In this document: piece by piece, positions 23,743-31,044 of the stretch | How the letters are laid out: each line of letters starts with the position of its first letter | How positions within the stretch are numbered: the stretch's first letter is position 1 | NCBI GenBank assembly: GCA_963695705.1 | Contig: CAVOHB010000009.1 | Location: forward strand, 1,240,001-1,304,000 | DNA length: 64,000 bases | Reading direction: 5' to 3' | Origin: JBKPNJ01 sp963695705 | GTDB taxonomy: Bacteria > Actinomycetota > Actinomycetes > Propionibacteriales > Nocardioidaceae | Translations under genes and position numbers: made by a program | Notes under the pieces: model-generated | Databases searched by the model: none | Told to the model about the DNA's origin: nothing | The model's input: only the letters and a program-made list of their open reading frames with translations

Positions 23743-24723
23743 ATGCTGAGCTACGACTTCATGCAGCGCGCGCTGTTGGCCGCCATGCTCACCGGCCTGG
23801 CCGCCCCGGCGGTCGGTACCTACCTCGTGCAGCGGCGGCTGGCGCTGATGGGTGATGGTGTCGGCCACATCGCGGTGACCGGGGTCGGGCTCGGCCTGCT
23901 GACCGGGTGGGCGCCACCGCTGACCGCAATCATCGTCGCGATCATCGGCGCGGTGCTGATCGAGCTGATCCGCGAGAAGGGCAACACCAGTGGCGATGTC
24001 GCCCTCGCCCTGTTGTTCTACGGCGGCATCGCCGGCGGGGTGCTGGTCGTGGGGCTCGCCGGCGGGAGCGCTGCCACGCTCAACACGTACCTGTTCGGAT
24101 CGGTGACCACGGTGTCGCCGGCTGACGTGTGGGTAGTCGTCATGCTGGCCGTCACGGTCATTGCCCTGTCGGTCGGCCTGCTCCCCCAGCTGTTCGCCGT
24201 CTGCCAGGACGAGGAGTTCGCCCACGTCACCGGACTCAATGTTCGCGCCTACAACGTGCTGTCCTCGGTGATGGCCGCTGTCACCGTCACGGTGGCGATG
24301 CGGACGGTGGGTCTGCTGCTCGTCAGCGCCCTGATGGTCGTGCCGGTCGCGACAGCGCAGCAGGTCGCCCGCGGCTTCCGGACGACGTTGTACGCAGCGA
24401 TGCTGTTGGGGATGCTCGCCTGCCTTGCGGGTGTCACGACGTCGTACTACATCGACGTCGCACCGGGCGCCACCATCGTGCTCCTCGCACTCGGCGGCTT
24501 TGTCTGCGCCTGGCCGATCGGCGCATTGATCCGACACCGCCTCCGGATCTCGGCGCCGTTCGCGCCGATCGGCGATCCCGTCCACGAGGTCTCCTCCGAA
24601 CTGCACGCTCACGACCACGGTGAGGACTGCGGGCACCCGGCCGTGCTGCACGGCGACCACGTCGACTACGTCCACGACGGACACCGACATGCCGCGCACA
24701 ACGACCACTACGACGAGCACTGA
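23743..24723 (+). CDS. znuB: Zinc ABC transporter, membrane permease with His-rich tail
   Basis: About 326 residues. Eight or nine membrane helices of the ABC-3 family begin with MQRALLAAMLTGLAAPAVGT, followed by VQRRLALMGDGVGHIAVTGV. The C-terminal ~45 residues are cytoplasmic and extremely rich in His and Asp (for example ELHAHDHGEDCGHPAVLHGD), a likely zinc-binding tail not needed for the transport fold. GTG codons at 23728, 23731 and 23737 are in-frame alternatives that would overlap znuC. Zinc pumping with ZnuC and ZnuA is the assigned role. Confidence 0.93.
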   Translation: MLSYDFMQRALLAAMLTGLAAPAVGTYLVQRRLALMGDGVGHIAVTGVGLGLLTGWAPPLTAIIVAIIGAVLIELIREKGNTSGDVALALLFYGGIAGGVLVVGLAGGSAATLNTYLFGSVTTVSPADVWVVVMLAVTVIALSVGLLPQLFAVCQDEEFAHVTGLNVRAYNVLSSVMAAVTVTVAMRTVGLLLVSALMVVPVATAQQVARGFRTTLYAAMLLGMLACLAGVTTSYYIDVAPGATIVLLALGGFVCAWPIGALIRHRLRISAPFAPIGDPVHEVSSELHAHDHGEDCGHPAVLHGDHVDYVHDGHRHAAHNDHYDEH

Positions 24724-24781
24724 CGACATGACCGACACCGCCGGAGGGCAGGGAGCCGTCGTCGGAGGGCGAGGAGACGCA

Positions 24782-25207
24782 GTGAACCAGCTACCGCAGG
24801 TCGGCAGTCGCCCGACACGCCAGCGCCGGGCCGTCTCGGCCGCGCTGGAGTCGTGCGACGACTTCCGCAGCGCCCAGGAGATCCACGAGCTGCTGCGCGG
24901 GGCCGGTGACAACGTCGGACTGACGACCGTCTACCGGACGTTGCAGGCGCTGGCGGATGCCGGCGAGGTCGACGTACTGCGCAGGCTCGACGGCGAGAGC
25001 GTCTACCGTCGGTGCAGCGCCGGTCACCACCATCACCTGGTCTGCCGGACCTGCGGGCGGACGGTCGAGATCGAAGGCCCGGCCGTCGAACGGTGGGCGA
25101 CCAGGATGGCGGCCGAGCACGGCTTCTCGCAGGTCCAGCACACGCTGGAGATCTTCGGCACCTGCGGCGAGTGCGGAGCGGCGGCCGGAACCGAGCTGCC
25201 CGCCTAG
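24782..25207 (+). CDS. zur: Zinc uptake regulator, Fur family
   Basis: About 141 residues. Winged-helix DNA-binding half (RPTRQRRAVSAALESCDDFR, NVGLTTVYRTLQALADAGEV), then a dimerisation/metal half with HHHHLVCRTCGRTVEIEG and a second CxxC in FGTCGECG. These are the structural zinc Cys4 site and the regulatory His site of Zur (FurB) proteins. GTG 24782 was chosen because GAGGAG lies 5 bp upstream. It is last in the znuABC-zur operon, and its predicted sites are the two boxes before znuA, giving negative feedback. Its stop overlaps the convergent uppS stop by 4 bp. Confidence 0.95.
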   Translation: MNQLPQVGSRPTRQRRAVSAALESCDDFRSAQEIHELLRGAGDNVGLTTVYRTLQALADAGEVDVLRRLDGESVYRRCSAGHHHHLVCRTCGRTVEIEGPAVERWATRMAAEHGFSQVQHTLEIFGTCGECGAAAGTELPA

Positions 25208-26001
25208 CTCCGAGCTGCGCCGTACCGCCGGTCCCGTCTGGCGTAGATGTCGATCGCCTGCCACAGGTGCCGCCGGTCGACGTCGGGCCAGAGCACGTCG
25301 AGGAACACCATCTCGGCGTACGCCGCCTGCCAGAGCATGAAGTTGGAGAACCGCTGCTCGCCGGAGGTGCGCAGGAACATGTCGACGTCCGGGAGCTCCG
25401 GTACGTACAGGCGCCCCGACAGCGAGCGCTCGTCGACCCTGGCGGGATCGACCTCTCCTCGTGCCACCGCCAGCGCGAGATCCCTGGCGGCGTCGGCCAG
25501 CTCGGATCGTCCGCCGTAGTTGACGCACATCGTCAGCGTCAGCACGCTGTTCTCGCTGGTCAGCTGCTCGGCGTACTCGAGTTCCTTGATGACCGACTTC
25601 CACAGCCGGGGTCGCCGGCCGGCCCATCGCACCCGGACTCCGAGCTCGTTCATCTCGTCGCGCCTGCGCCGGATGACGTCGCGGTTGAACCCCATGAGGA
25701 AGCGGACCTCGTCGGGCGAGCGCTTCCAGTTCTCGGTCGAGAACGCGTACGCCGACAGGTGCTTCACGCCGATCTCGATCGCTCCCTCGACGACGTTGAA
25801 CAGCGCGGCTTCGCCCATCTCGTGGCCCCTGGTACGAGGCAGTCCGCGCCGCTTCGCCCACCGTCCGTTCCCGTCCATGACGATCGCGACATGCTCGGGC
25901 ACCAGCTCGAGGGGGACCTCCGGTGGGCGGATGCCTGACGGGTGCGGGCTGGGGGGTCGGACGGCCCGACGGTTCACCGCCCCGATCGAGCGTCTACGCA
26001 C
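25204..26001 (-). CDS. uppS: Isoprenyl (undecaprenyl) diphosphate synthase
   Basis: 265 residues. The cis-prenyltransferase signature HVAIVMDGNGRWAKRRGL (catalytic Asp and P-loop-like Arg) is followed by RGHEMGEA, LSAYAFSTENWKRS and the C-terminal LRTSGEQRFSNFMLWQAAYA. It condenses isopentenyl diphosphate onto an allylic diphosphate to make the C50-C55 lipid carrier for peptidoglycan and other wall polymers. GTG start at 26001; the N-terminal ~30 residues are a basic, Pro-rich extension common in actinobacteria. It lies 33 bp downstream of recO and probably shares its transcript. Confidence 0.95.
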   Translation of the reverse strand: MRRRSIGAVNRRAVRPPSPHPSGIRPPEVPLELVPEHVAIVMDGNGRWAKRRGLPRTRGHEMGEAALFNVVEGAIEIGVKHLSAYAFSTENWKRSPDEVRFLMGFNRDVIRRRRDEMNELGVRVRWAGRRPRLWKSVIKELEYAEQLTSENSVLTLTMCVNYGGRSELADAARDLALAVARGEVDPARVDERSLSGRLYVPELPDVDMFLRTSGEQRFSNFMLWQAAYAEMVFLDVLWPDVDRRHLWQAIDIYARRDRRYGAARS

Positions 26002-26034
26002 AGCGTCTCCTCCTCGTACCGCCGCCTCGCACCG

Positions 26035-26763
26035 TCAGCGCTCGACATGTGACAGCGACCGCAGACCGTACTCGATATGCCAGGCCAGGTACGCCGCGAC
26101 GAGACCGCTCGCCTCCTTGCGGTGCCGCGGGCCACTCCGCTCGACCGTCTCCCAGTCTCCGGTCAGCAGGGCGCCGAGCAACGTGATCGTCTCCGCGGCG
26201 GGTGTGGCGGTGCCCGGTACGCGGCACCGGCCGCAGAGCACACCGCCGGCGGCGGGGTTGAAGCTGCGGTGCGGCCCCGGCAGCCCGCACCGGGCACATT
26301 CGGCGAACGAGGGCGCGTAGCCGGCGATCGCCAGGGACCGCAGCAGGAACGAGTCCAGCACGCTCCCGGCGTCACGTTGCCCCGCCGCCAGCGTGCGCAG
26401 CCCGCCGACCAGCAGGTGGTAGTGCTGGACGGCGGGTTCCTTCTCCTCCGCGACCAGGCGCTCCGCGGTCTCGAGCATCGCCGTCCCGGCGGTGTAGCGC
26501 AGGTAGTCGTCGCCGATGTCCTGACCGAACGGGGCGAGTGTCTCCGCCTGGGTCACGACATCGAGCGACCGGCCCTCGGCGAGCTGCAGGTCGACCTGGG
26601 TGAACGGCTCGAGCCTGGCGCCGAATCGTGAAGTCGTCCGCCGCACCCCCTTGGCGACCGCGCGCACCCGGCCGTTCGCGCGTGTCAGCAGCGTCACGAT
26701 GCGGTCGGCCTCACCGAGCTTCTGGGTGCGCAGCACCACAGCTTCGTCCCGGTAGAGGCCCAT
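26035..26763 (-). CDS. recO: DNA repair protein RecO
   Basis: 242 residues from ATG 26763; upstream in-frame sequence is not RecO-like. The N-terminal OB fold starts GLYRDEAVVLRTQKLGEADR. A helical domain follows, with a zinc site of ECARCGLPG and LCGRCRVPG. RecO works with RecF and RecR to load RecA onto SSB-coated single-stranded DNA. The recO-uppS neighbourhood is conserved in actinobacteria. The gap to the truncated DUF664 gene upstream is only about 94 bp and must contain its promoter. Confidence 0.95.
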   Translation of the reverse strand: MGLYRDEAVVLRTQKLGEADRIVTLLTRANGRVRAVAKGVRRTTSRFGARLEPFTQVDLQLAEGRSLDVVTQAETLAPFGQDIGDDYLRYTAGTAMLETAERLVAEEKEPAVQHYHLLVGGLRTLAAGQRDAGSVLDSFLLRSLAIAGYAPSFAECARCGLPGPHRSFNPAAGGVLCGRCRVPGTATPAAETITLLGALLTGDWETVERSGPRHRKEASGLVAAYLAWHIEYGLRSLSHVER

Positions 26764-26856
26764 GCACCCATTGTCGTGGGCCGGGCAAGCAACCGCCGAC
26801 CCGACGTGGGCTTTTCCGCGAGGTTTTCGCGCCGGAGTTTGTCGGCTAGTGGCACG

Positions 26857-27219
26857 GTGCCTAGCTTCAGTACTGTGCCGTCGGGGACGAACCTGGCTGG
26901 GCTCCTCCAACATCTCACCTTCGTCGAGGCCAAATGGTTCGAACAGTCCGTCGCCGGTCGTCGGCCCTCACGAGGTCATCGCTCAATGACCGTTGACGAC
27001 TCTCGTTCGCTGGCCGACCTGCGTGCCGACTATCGGGACGCCTGCGCCGCAAGCAACGCGATCATTCGGACGGTCGGCGACGCCGACGCAACCGTGGAGC
27101 ATGGCGGCCAGCGAAGCGACCTGCGTGCGGTCATCGCGACGGTCATGAACGAGACAGCCCGGCATGCCGGGCACGCGGACATCATTCGAGAGCAGATCGA
27201 CGGCCGCACCGGGCGATAG
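26857..27219 (+). pseudogene. N-terminally truncated DUF664/DinB-type protein
   Basis: The frame gives VPSGTNLAGLLQHLTFVEAK and WFEQSVAGR, then DLRADYRDACAASNAIIRTV and the typical family end MNETARHAGHADIIREQIDG. DUF664 proteins normally have about 35-40 more residues before this point, with the first helix of the bundle. The upstream DNA here is the recO promoter region and contains no such sequence in any frame I checked. It is therefore probably a decayed copy, or a short protein from GTG 26857. A complete relative is at 5240-5752. Confidence 0.55.
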
Positions 27220-27236
27220 TCAGTGGTGTTACAGGG

Positions 27237-27773
27237 CTAGCTCGGCTGGGCCAAGTGGATGACGAGACTGCCGGTGTCGTTGCCGAACTCCGTCAGCGTC
27301 GCCCTGCCCGCTGCCCGGGCGAAGCGGCCGGTCCCGCCGGTCACGACCAGGTGCTTGTCCGGTGCGGCACTGGCGAATCCGGCGAGGGTGATCTGCCCGC
27401 GCGGAAGGACGACGCTCAGCGAGCAGGCGAGCTTGATCGGATCGGCGGTTGCGACGATCTTGGTGACCGTGCAGACTCCGTCGTCATGCCCGACACGGCG
27501 ACCGTCGCGGAGCAGCTTGTCGTGGAAGATCGTCTGGTCTCCCTTGCTGGGTGCGGACTTGCGGATGTCTCGTACCACCCGAACGCCGTTCGGCCCGAAG
27601 TCGAGCAGGAAGAACGGCGAGAACTGCACGTCGAACTCGAGCGTCGAGGCGGTGCGCGTCGCCTCCGCCTGCCTCTCGGCGTCGGCACTGGCCGGTTGGG
27701 TCAACCACACGGCGGATAGCGCGGCGAGGCCGGACAGTGCGGCGCAGATTGCGGTCGTGACTCGCTTGGACAT
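27237..27773 (-). CDS. Secreted allene-oxide-cyclase-barrel-like protein
   Basis: 178 residues. A Sec signal peptide (basic start, AICAALSGLAALSAVWL, AXA-type site before DAERQ) leads to a beta-rich domain. Features are LEFDVQFSPFFLLDFG, a central Cys pair (GVCTVTKIV and KLACSLSVVLPRGQITL) and the C-terminal VVTGGTGRFARAAGRATLTE. The GGTGRFxxAxGxATL pattern is typical of the dirigent/AOC-barrel superfamily found in plants and in secreted actinobacterial proteins of unknown role. It probably binds a small hydrophobic ligand; catalysis is not shown. It is monocistronic and divergent from the membrane protein at 27892. Confidence 0.75.
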   Translation of the reverse strand: MSKRVTTAICAALSGLAALSAVWLTQPASADAERQAEATRTASTLEFDVQFSPFFLLDFGPNGVRVVRDIRKSAPSKGDQTIFHDKLLRDGRRVGHDDGVCTVTKIVATADPIKLACSLSVVLPRGQITLAGFASAAPDKHLVVTGGTGRFARAAGRATLTEFGNDTGSLVIHLAQPS

Positions 27774-27891
27774 GGTTGTCTCCTTTCAGGACGGGCGGTC
27801 GGGCGGCGGAGCGGCGCGGGCTAGCCTCTCACGGTCTTGCACGCCAGGCCCGGGGCGCGGAGAATCACCCACCAGTTGCTCAGGAGCCCGA

Positions 27892-28563
27892 ATGTCTCGA
27901 ACAGTTCCCACCGACGGCTCGCGTCGCAGCCCGGATCGGCTGGCTGCAGGCCTGGCCGCCGGCTTCATCGTGTTGTTGCTGGCCACCGAGGGAGCGCTCA
28001 CCCTGCCTGGGGAGTCAGACAGCGCGTTGAAGGTGGCCGACTTCTACACCGCACACCGCGTGACGATCATCGTCCTGCAGCTGCTCGGGTTCGTCGCGTC
28101 TGCGCTGCTGGCCGCGTATGCCTGGCGGCTCCGACGGGTCGACGTTGCGGTCGCCTGGGCGGGCGTTCTGATGGCCCTCTGCTCGGTGGTGCCCGGCGCC
28201 ATAACCCTGGTTCTCGCGGTGGTCGCCGACACCGCCGACCCCTCCGCCGCGGGCAGGCTGAACGACCTGGAACCCCGGGGTGACGATGTGCTGTTCCTCG
28301 GCATCCTCGTGTTCGCGTTCGTCGTGGCGTTGAGGCTCGGACGGGCGCACCCTGGACTGGGCGTACTGGCTGGCCTCGCAGCCCTGTCGTCCCTGGCCCG
28401 GCTGGTGATGGAGGCGGCCGGCAAGGACCGTGGCGCACTCGAGTCCGTCGCGCCGCTGTCATTCCTGTTGCTGGTGGCTGTCATGGCGGTGCTGAGCTGG
28501 CGCGGCACGCTCTCCCCGAGCGCTGCCACCGCGACGAGCAAGTCCCCCAGCCGCGTGGCGTGA
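27892..28563 (+). CDS. Polytopic membrane protein, unknown function
   Basis: 223 residues from ATG 27892, which has AGGAG 5 bp upstream; the longer open frame to the left is not used. Six hydrophobic helices are visible, for example GFIVLLLATEGALTL, VTIIVLQLLGFVASALLAAY, VLFLGILVFAFVVALRL and SFLLLVAVMAVLSW, with a short polar C-tail. No enzymatic motif is seen. It resembles small actinobacterial integral membrane proteins annotated only as hypothetical. It stands alone between a divergent secreted protein and a convergent peptidase-like gene. Confidence 0.75.
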   Translation: MSRTVPTDGSRRSPDRLAAGLAAGFIVLLLATEGALTLPGESDSALKVADFYTAHRVTIIVLQLLGFVASALLAAYAWRLRRVDVAVAWAGVLMALCSVVPGAITLVLAVVADTADPSAAGRLNDLEPRGDDVLFLGILVFAFVVALRLGRAHPGLGVLAGLAALSSLARLVMEAAGKDRGALESVAPLSFLLLVAVMAVLSWRGTLSPSAATATSKSPSRVA

Positions 28564-28643
28564 GGCCAGCCGGGACGATCTCCAGGCTTTCCGGTGGCTC
28601 GAGCAACCGGTAACCCTAGAGATCGAAAGCGAGGGATGGTCGA

Positions 28644-29348
28644 TCAGCGCGTCATCAGGTACGCACCGCCCACGAAGGCTCCGACCGTCGCGACCAGGAA
28701 CACGCCGACCCACAGGATGCCCGGAACTCCCGTCAGGCCGGCGAGCTGGTCGGCGTCGGAGTTGCGTACCTGTCGGCGATGTCGCTGCAGCTGCAGCTCG
28801 ATCACCGGGCGAGGGGCGGCGATCAGGAGGAACCAGACCACGAAGAATGCGAAAGTCGACTGAGCCTGCTCCGGGGCCCACCACGACACGGCAAACACGG
28901 CGAGTCCGGTGGCGAGCACCGACAGCAGACCGAACCAGTTGCGGATCTGCATCAGCAGAAGCGCCAGCAGCACCAGGATCAGCCATAGCAGGGCGACCGC
29001 ATGACCCGCGCCGAGCAGCACCGCCGCGCCGAGCCCGATCACGCCCGGACCGATGTAGCCGGCTGCCGTGGTCGCGATCATGCCCGCGCCGGTGGGTCGT
29101 CCCGAGGAAACCGTGACGCCGGAGGTGTCGGAGTGCAGGCGGATACCGGTGAGGCGTCGCCCGGTGACCATCGCGACGAAGCCGTGCGCGCCCTCGTGCG
29201 CGATCGTGACCAGGTGCCGACTAACCGACCAGCCCTGGCGCGAGGACACGAGCAGCGCCGCTGCCGCCGCAGTCACGGCGATCAACCAGGAAGGTGGCGC
29301 GGCCTGGCTCTGCAGTGCCCGCTGCCAGATCTCCTGGACGGTCTCCAC
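28644..29348 (-). CDS. M50-type membrane metallopeptidase-like protein
   Basis: 234 residues from GTG 29348 (GGAG 5 bp upstream). The zinc motif HEGAHG follows the first helix, in the segment LVTIAHEGAHGFVAMVTGRR. Several membrane helices follow, including MIATTAAGYIGPGVIGLGAA, which carries the GYxGP motif typical of the M50B family, and a Leu-rich helix pair. Such proteins are intramembrane or membrane-bound zinc peptidases whose actinobacterial substrates are mostly unknown. A distal Asp ligand is not obvious, so activity is inferred only. It is divergent from the DksA-like gene, with three short repeats in between. Confidence 0.8.
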   Translation of the reverse strand: METVQEIWQRALQSQAAPPSWLIAVTAAAAALLVSSRQGWSVSRHLVTIAHEGAHGFVAMVTGRRLTGIRLHSDTSGVTVSSGRPTGAGMIATTAAGYIGPGVIGLGAAVLLGAGHAVALLWLILVLLALLLMQIRNWFGLLSVLATGLAVFAVSWWAPEQAQSTFAFFVVWFLLIAAPRPVIELQLQRHRRQVRNSDADQLAGLTGVPGILWVGVFLVATVGAFVGGAYLMTR

Positions 29349-29414
29349 GGTGACTCCAAGCCGGCGACCGTTGCGCGTCTCGTGCAAGATACGGCACCCG
29401 GATGGCGGCGATAG

Positions 29415-29462
29415 GTGTCGGATGGGAAACAAGTGTCGGATGACGTGAAACAAGTGTCGGAT
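29415..29462. repeat. Three GTGTCGGAT direct repeats in a divergent promoter
   Basis: Copies lie at 29415-29423, 29433-29441 and 29454-29462, the last two inside a longer GAAACAAGTGTCGGAT unit. They sit between the M50-like gene and the DksA-like gene, 34 bp before the latter's ATG, and could bind a regulator of either gene. Confidence 0.6.
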
Positions 29463-29495
29463 CGCGATGTGCGGGGCGCGTGCGAGGATGCTGAG

Positions 29496-29825
29496 ATGGA
29501 GAACCGTATCGCTGCTGCTCTCGAGGACAAGCGGGCAGAGCTGGAGTCGGAATTGGCTCAGCTGTCGGCGCCGTCCGGCGACTCGGGCAGCATCGACTTC
29601 GGCAAGCGGGTCGGTGAGGGCACGAGCATGGCCGTGGACCGGCTCTCACTGGTGGCATCGCACGGACAGCTCCGCGTGATGCTCGCAGACGTTCAACGAG
29701 CACAGGTCAAGCTTGCCGAGGGCACCTACGGGCGGTGTGATCGATGCGGTGTGGAGATTCCCGCCGAGCGGCTCGAGGCTCGGCCGTGGGCGGTCCTGTG
29801 CATCACGCACGCGGCGCGCCGCTAG
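29496..29825 (+). CDS. DksA/TraR-family zinc-finger protein
   Basis: 109 residues from ATG 29496 (GAGGA 7 bp upstream). An N-terminal coiled coil (RIAAALEDKRAELESELAQL) is followed by the family core VMLADVQRAQVKLAEGTYG and the zinc-finger region GRCDRCGVEIPAERLEARPW, ending VLCITHAARR. DksA-type proteins insert a coiled coil into the RNA polymerase secondary channel; many small actinobacterial members are uncharacterised. Odd point: the fourth metal ligand, normally Cys, is His (CxxH in place of CxxC). No DxxDxA-type catalytic tip is evident, so a DksA-like ppGpp role should not be assumed. Confidence 0.85.
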   Translation: MENRIAAALEDKRAELESELAQLSAPSGDSGSIDFGKRVGEGTSMAVDRLSLVASHGQLRVMLADVQRAQVKLAEGTYGRCDRCGVEIPAERLEARPWAVLCITHAARR

Positions 29826-29868
29826 CCGTAAACTCTGAACGCGACCACCGACCTGCCACGATCTCGCG

Positions 29869-30687
29869 ATGACAGACGCCGCCGACACCGCCCTGCTGGC
29901 CACGCTGGAGCGGTACTACGACGCCGCACCCCGGCCGACCGCACGCACTGAAGCGATCGGACCGTTCACATTGTTCGTCGCCGAGCGCGGCTGGCCGTTC
30001 TACGCGCGCCCCGGGCTGGGCTGTGCCGAGGAGATCACTGTGGACGACGTGCTGCAGGTGCTGGGCCGGCAACGCGAGCTCGACGTACCGCAGCAGCTGG
30101 AGTGGGTGCATGACGTCACGCCGTCGCTGGAACCGGCTGCCCGAGCAGCCGGGCTGCACGTCCAGCGTTGTCCGCTGCTCGTCCTCGGCGAGCTCCGCCC
30201 GCCACGCCCGCCTGAGGGGACGAGCGTCCGGATGCTCGATGCCGACGACCCGGAGCTGCCGCAGGTGCGGGCGGCGATCGCGGTCGGGTTCGACCACGAG
30301 GGCACCCAGCGCGGCGACGTCTCCGCCGCCGAGCGGGACCGCTTCGCCGAGGCGAACGACACCTCACTGAGCCAGGTGGGAGCGGACCTGATGTCACGGG
30401 GGCTGCTGGCGATCGCCGGGGCGTTCGACGACTCGGGCGCGACTGCGGGCGGCAGCCATTCCCCTCGCGGCGATGTCACCGAGGTCACCGGCGTCGCGGT
30501 GCTCCCCGCCGCCCGGCGACGCGGCATCGGGGCGGCGGTTACCGCTGCGCTTGCCGCCGACGCCCGCTCCCGCGGGGTCGCGACGGTGTTCTGCTCGGCG
30601 CAGTCCGACGACGTTGCGAGGATCTACACCGGTGTCGGGTTCCGGCGCGTCGGTACGGCGTGCATCGTCGAGCACAGCGGCACCTGA
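29869..30687 (+). CDS. GNAT family N-acetyltransferase
   Basis: 272 residues. The C-terminal half carries the acetyl-CoA binding core: VTEVTGVAVLPAARRRGIGA (motif A, with the R-R-R-G-I-G-A pyrophosphate loop) followed by FCSAQSDDVARIYTGVGFRR. The N-terminal ~115 residues are a second, degenerate domain without a clear acetyl-CoA loop. The substrate is unknown. It starts at ATG 29869, about 40 bp after the DksA-like gene, and could be co-transcribed with it. Confidence 0.85.
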   Translation: MTDAADTALLATLERYYDAAPRPTARTEAIGPFTLFVAERGWPFYARPGLGCAEEITVDDVLQVLGRQRELDVPQQLEWVHDVTPSLEPAARAAGLHVQRCPLLVLGELRPPRPPEGTSVRMLDADDPELPQVRAAIAVGFDHEGTQRGDVSAAERDRFAEANDTSLSQVGADLMSRGLLAIAGAFDDSGATAGGSHSPRGDVTEVTGVAVLPAARRRGIGAAVTAALAADARSRGVATVFCSAQSDDVARIYTGVGFRRVGTACIVEHSGT

Positions 30688-30735
30688 GCCGCCGACCCGC
30701 GGTCGCGCTTGACAGAGCCCGGGGATGGGCGTCCC

Positions 30736-30996
30736 ATGAGCCGTATGCCTCGCCTGCAGATCCTGCGACGCCTCGTCGACCGCCTCAAGCGACTCGGTCG
30801 CAGGCGGGTGCCGGCCGGTTCGGGTGCCGGACGGCGGCGCCGCCGTGGTGGGGATGGGGGGTGGCGACCGTTCCCCGGCGATGCCGACGGTGGTGCGAGC
30901 GTCAGGGAGCCGCGACGCCCGGTGCCAGCACCCCCCACCGCCAGTGCCGCCGCAGAGCCGCCGCGGGAGCAGCACCTCGACCTCAGCGAACGCTGA
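30736..30996 (+). CDS. Possible small basic protein
   Basis: This frame lies in the ~357-bp gap between the acetyltransferase and leuA. It would encode about 86 residues: a basic helical start (MSRMPRLQILRRLVDRLKRL) then a Gly/Arg/Pro-rich low-complexity tail. No ribosome site, homologous family or domain is visible, and high-GC DNA readily yields such frames. It is listed only because nothing else explains the gap. Confidence 0.2.
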   Translation: MSRMPRLQILRRLVDRLKRLGRRRVPAGSGAGRRRRRGGDGGWRPFPGDADGGASVREPRRPVPAPPTASAAAEPPREQHLDLSER

Positions 30997-31044
30997 CCGG
31001 CCTGCCGGACGCAGGCCTCCCCGGCCACCCCCAGGACGGCGGAC

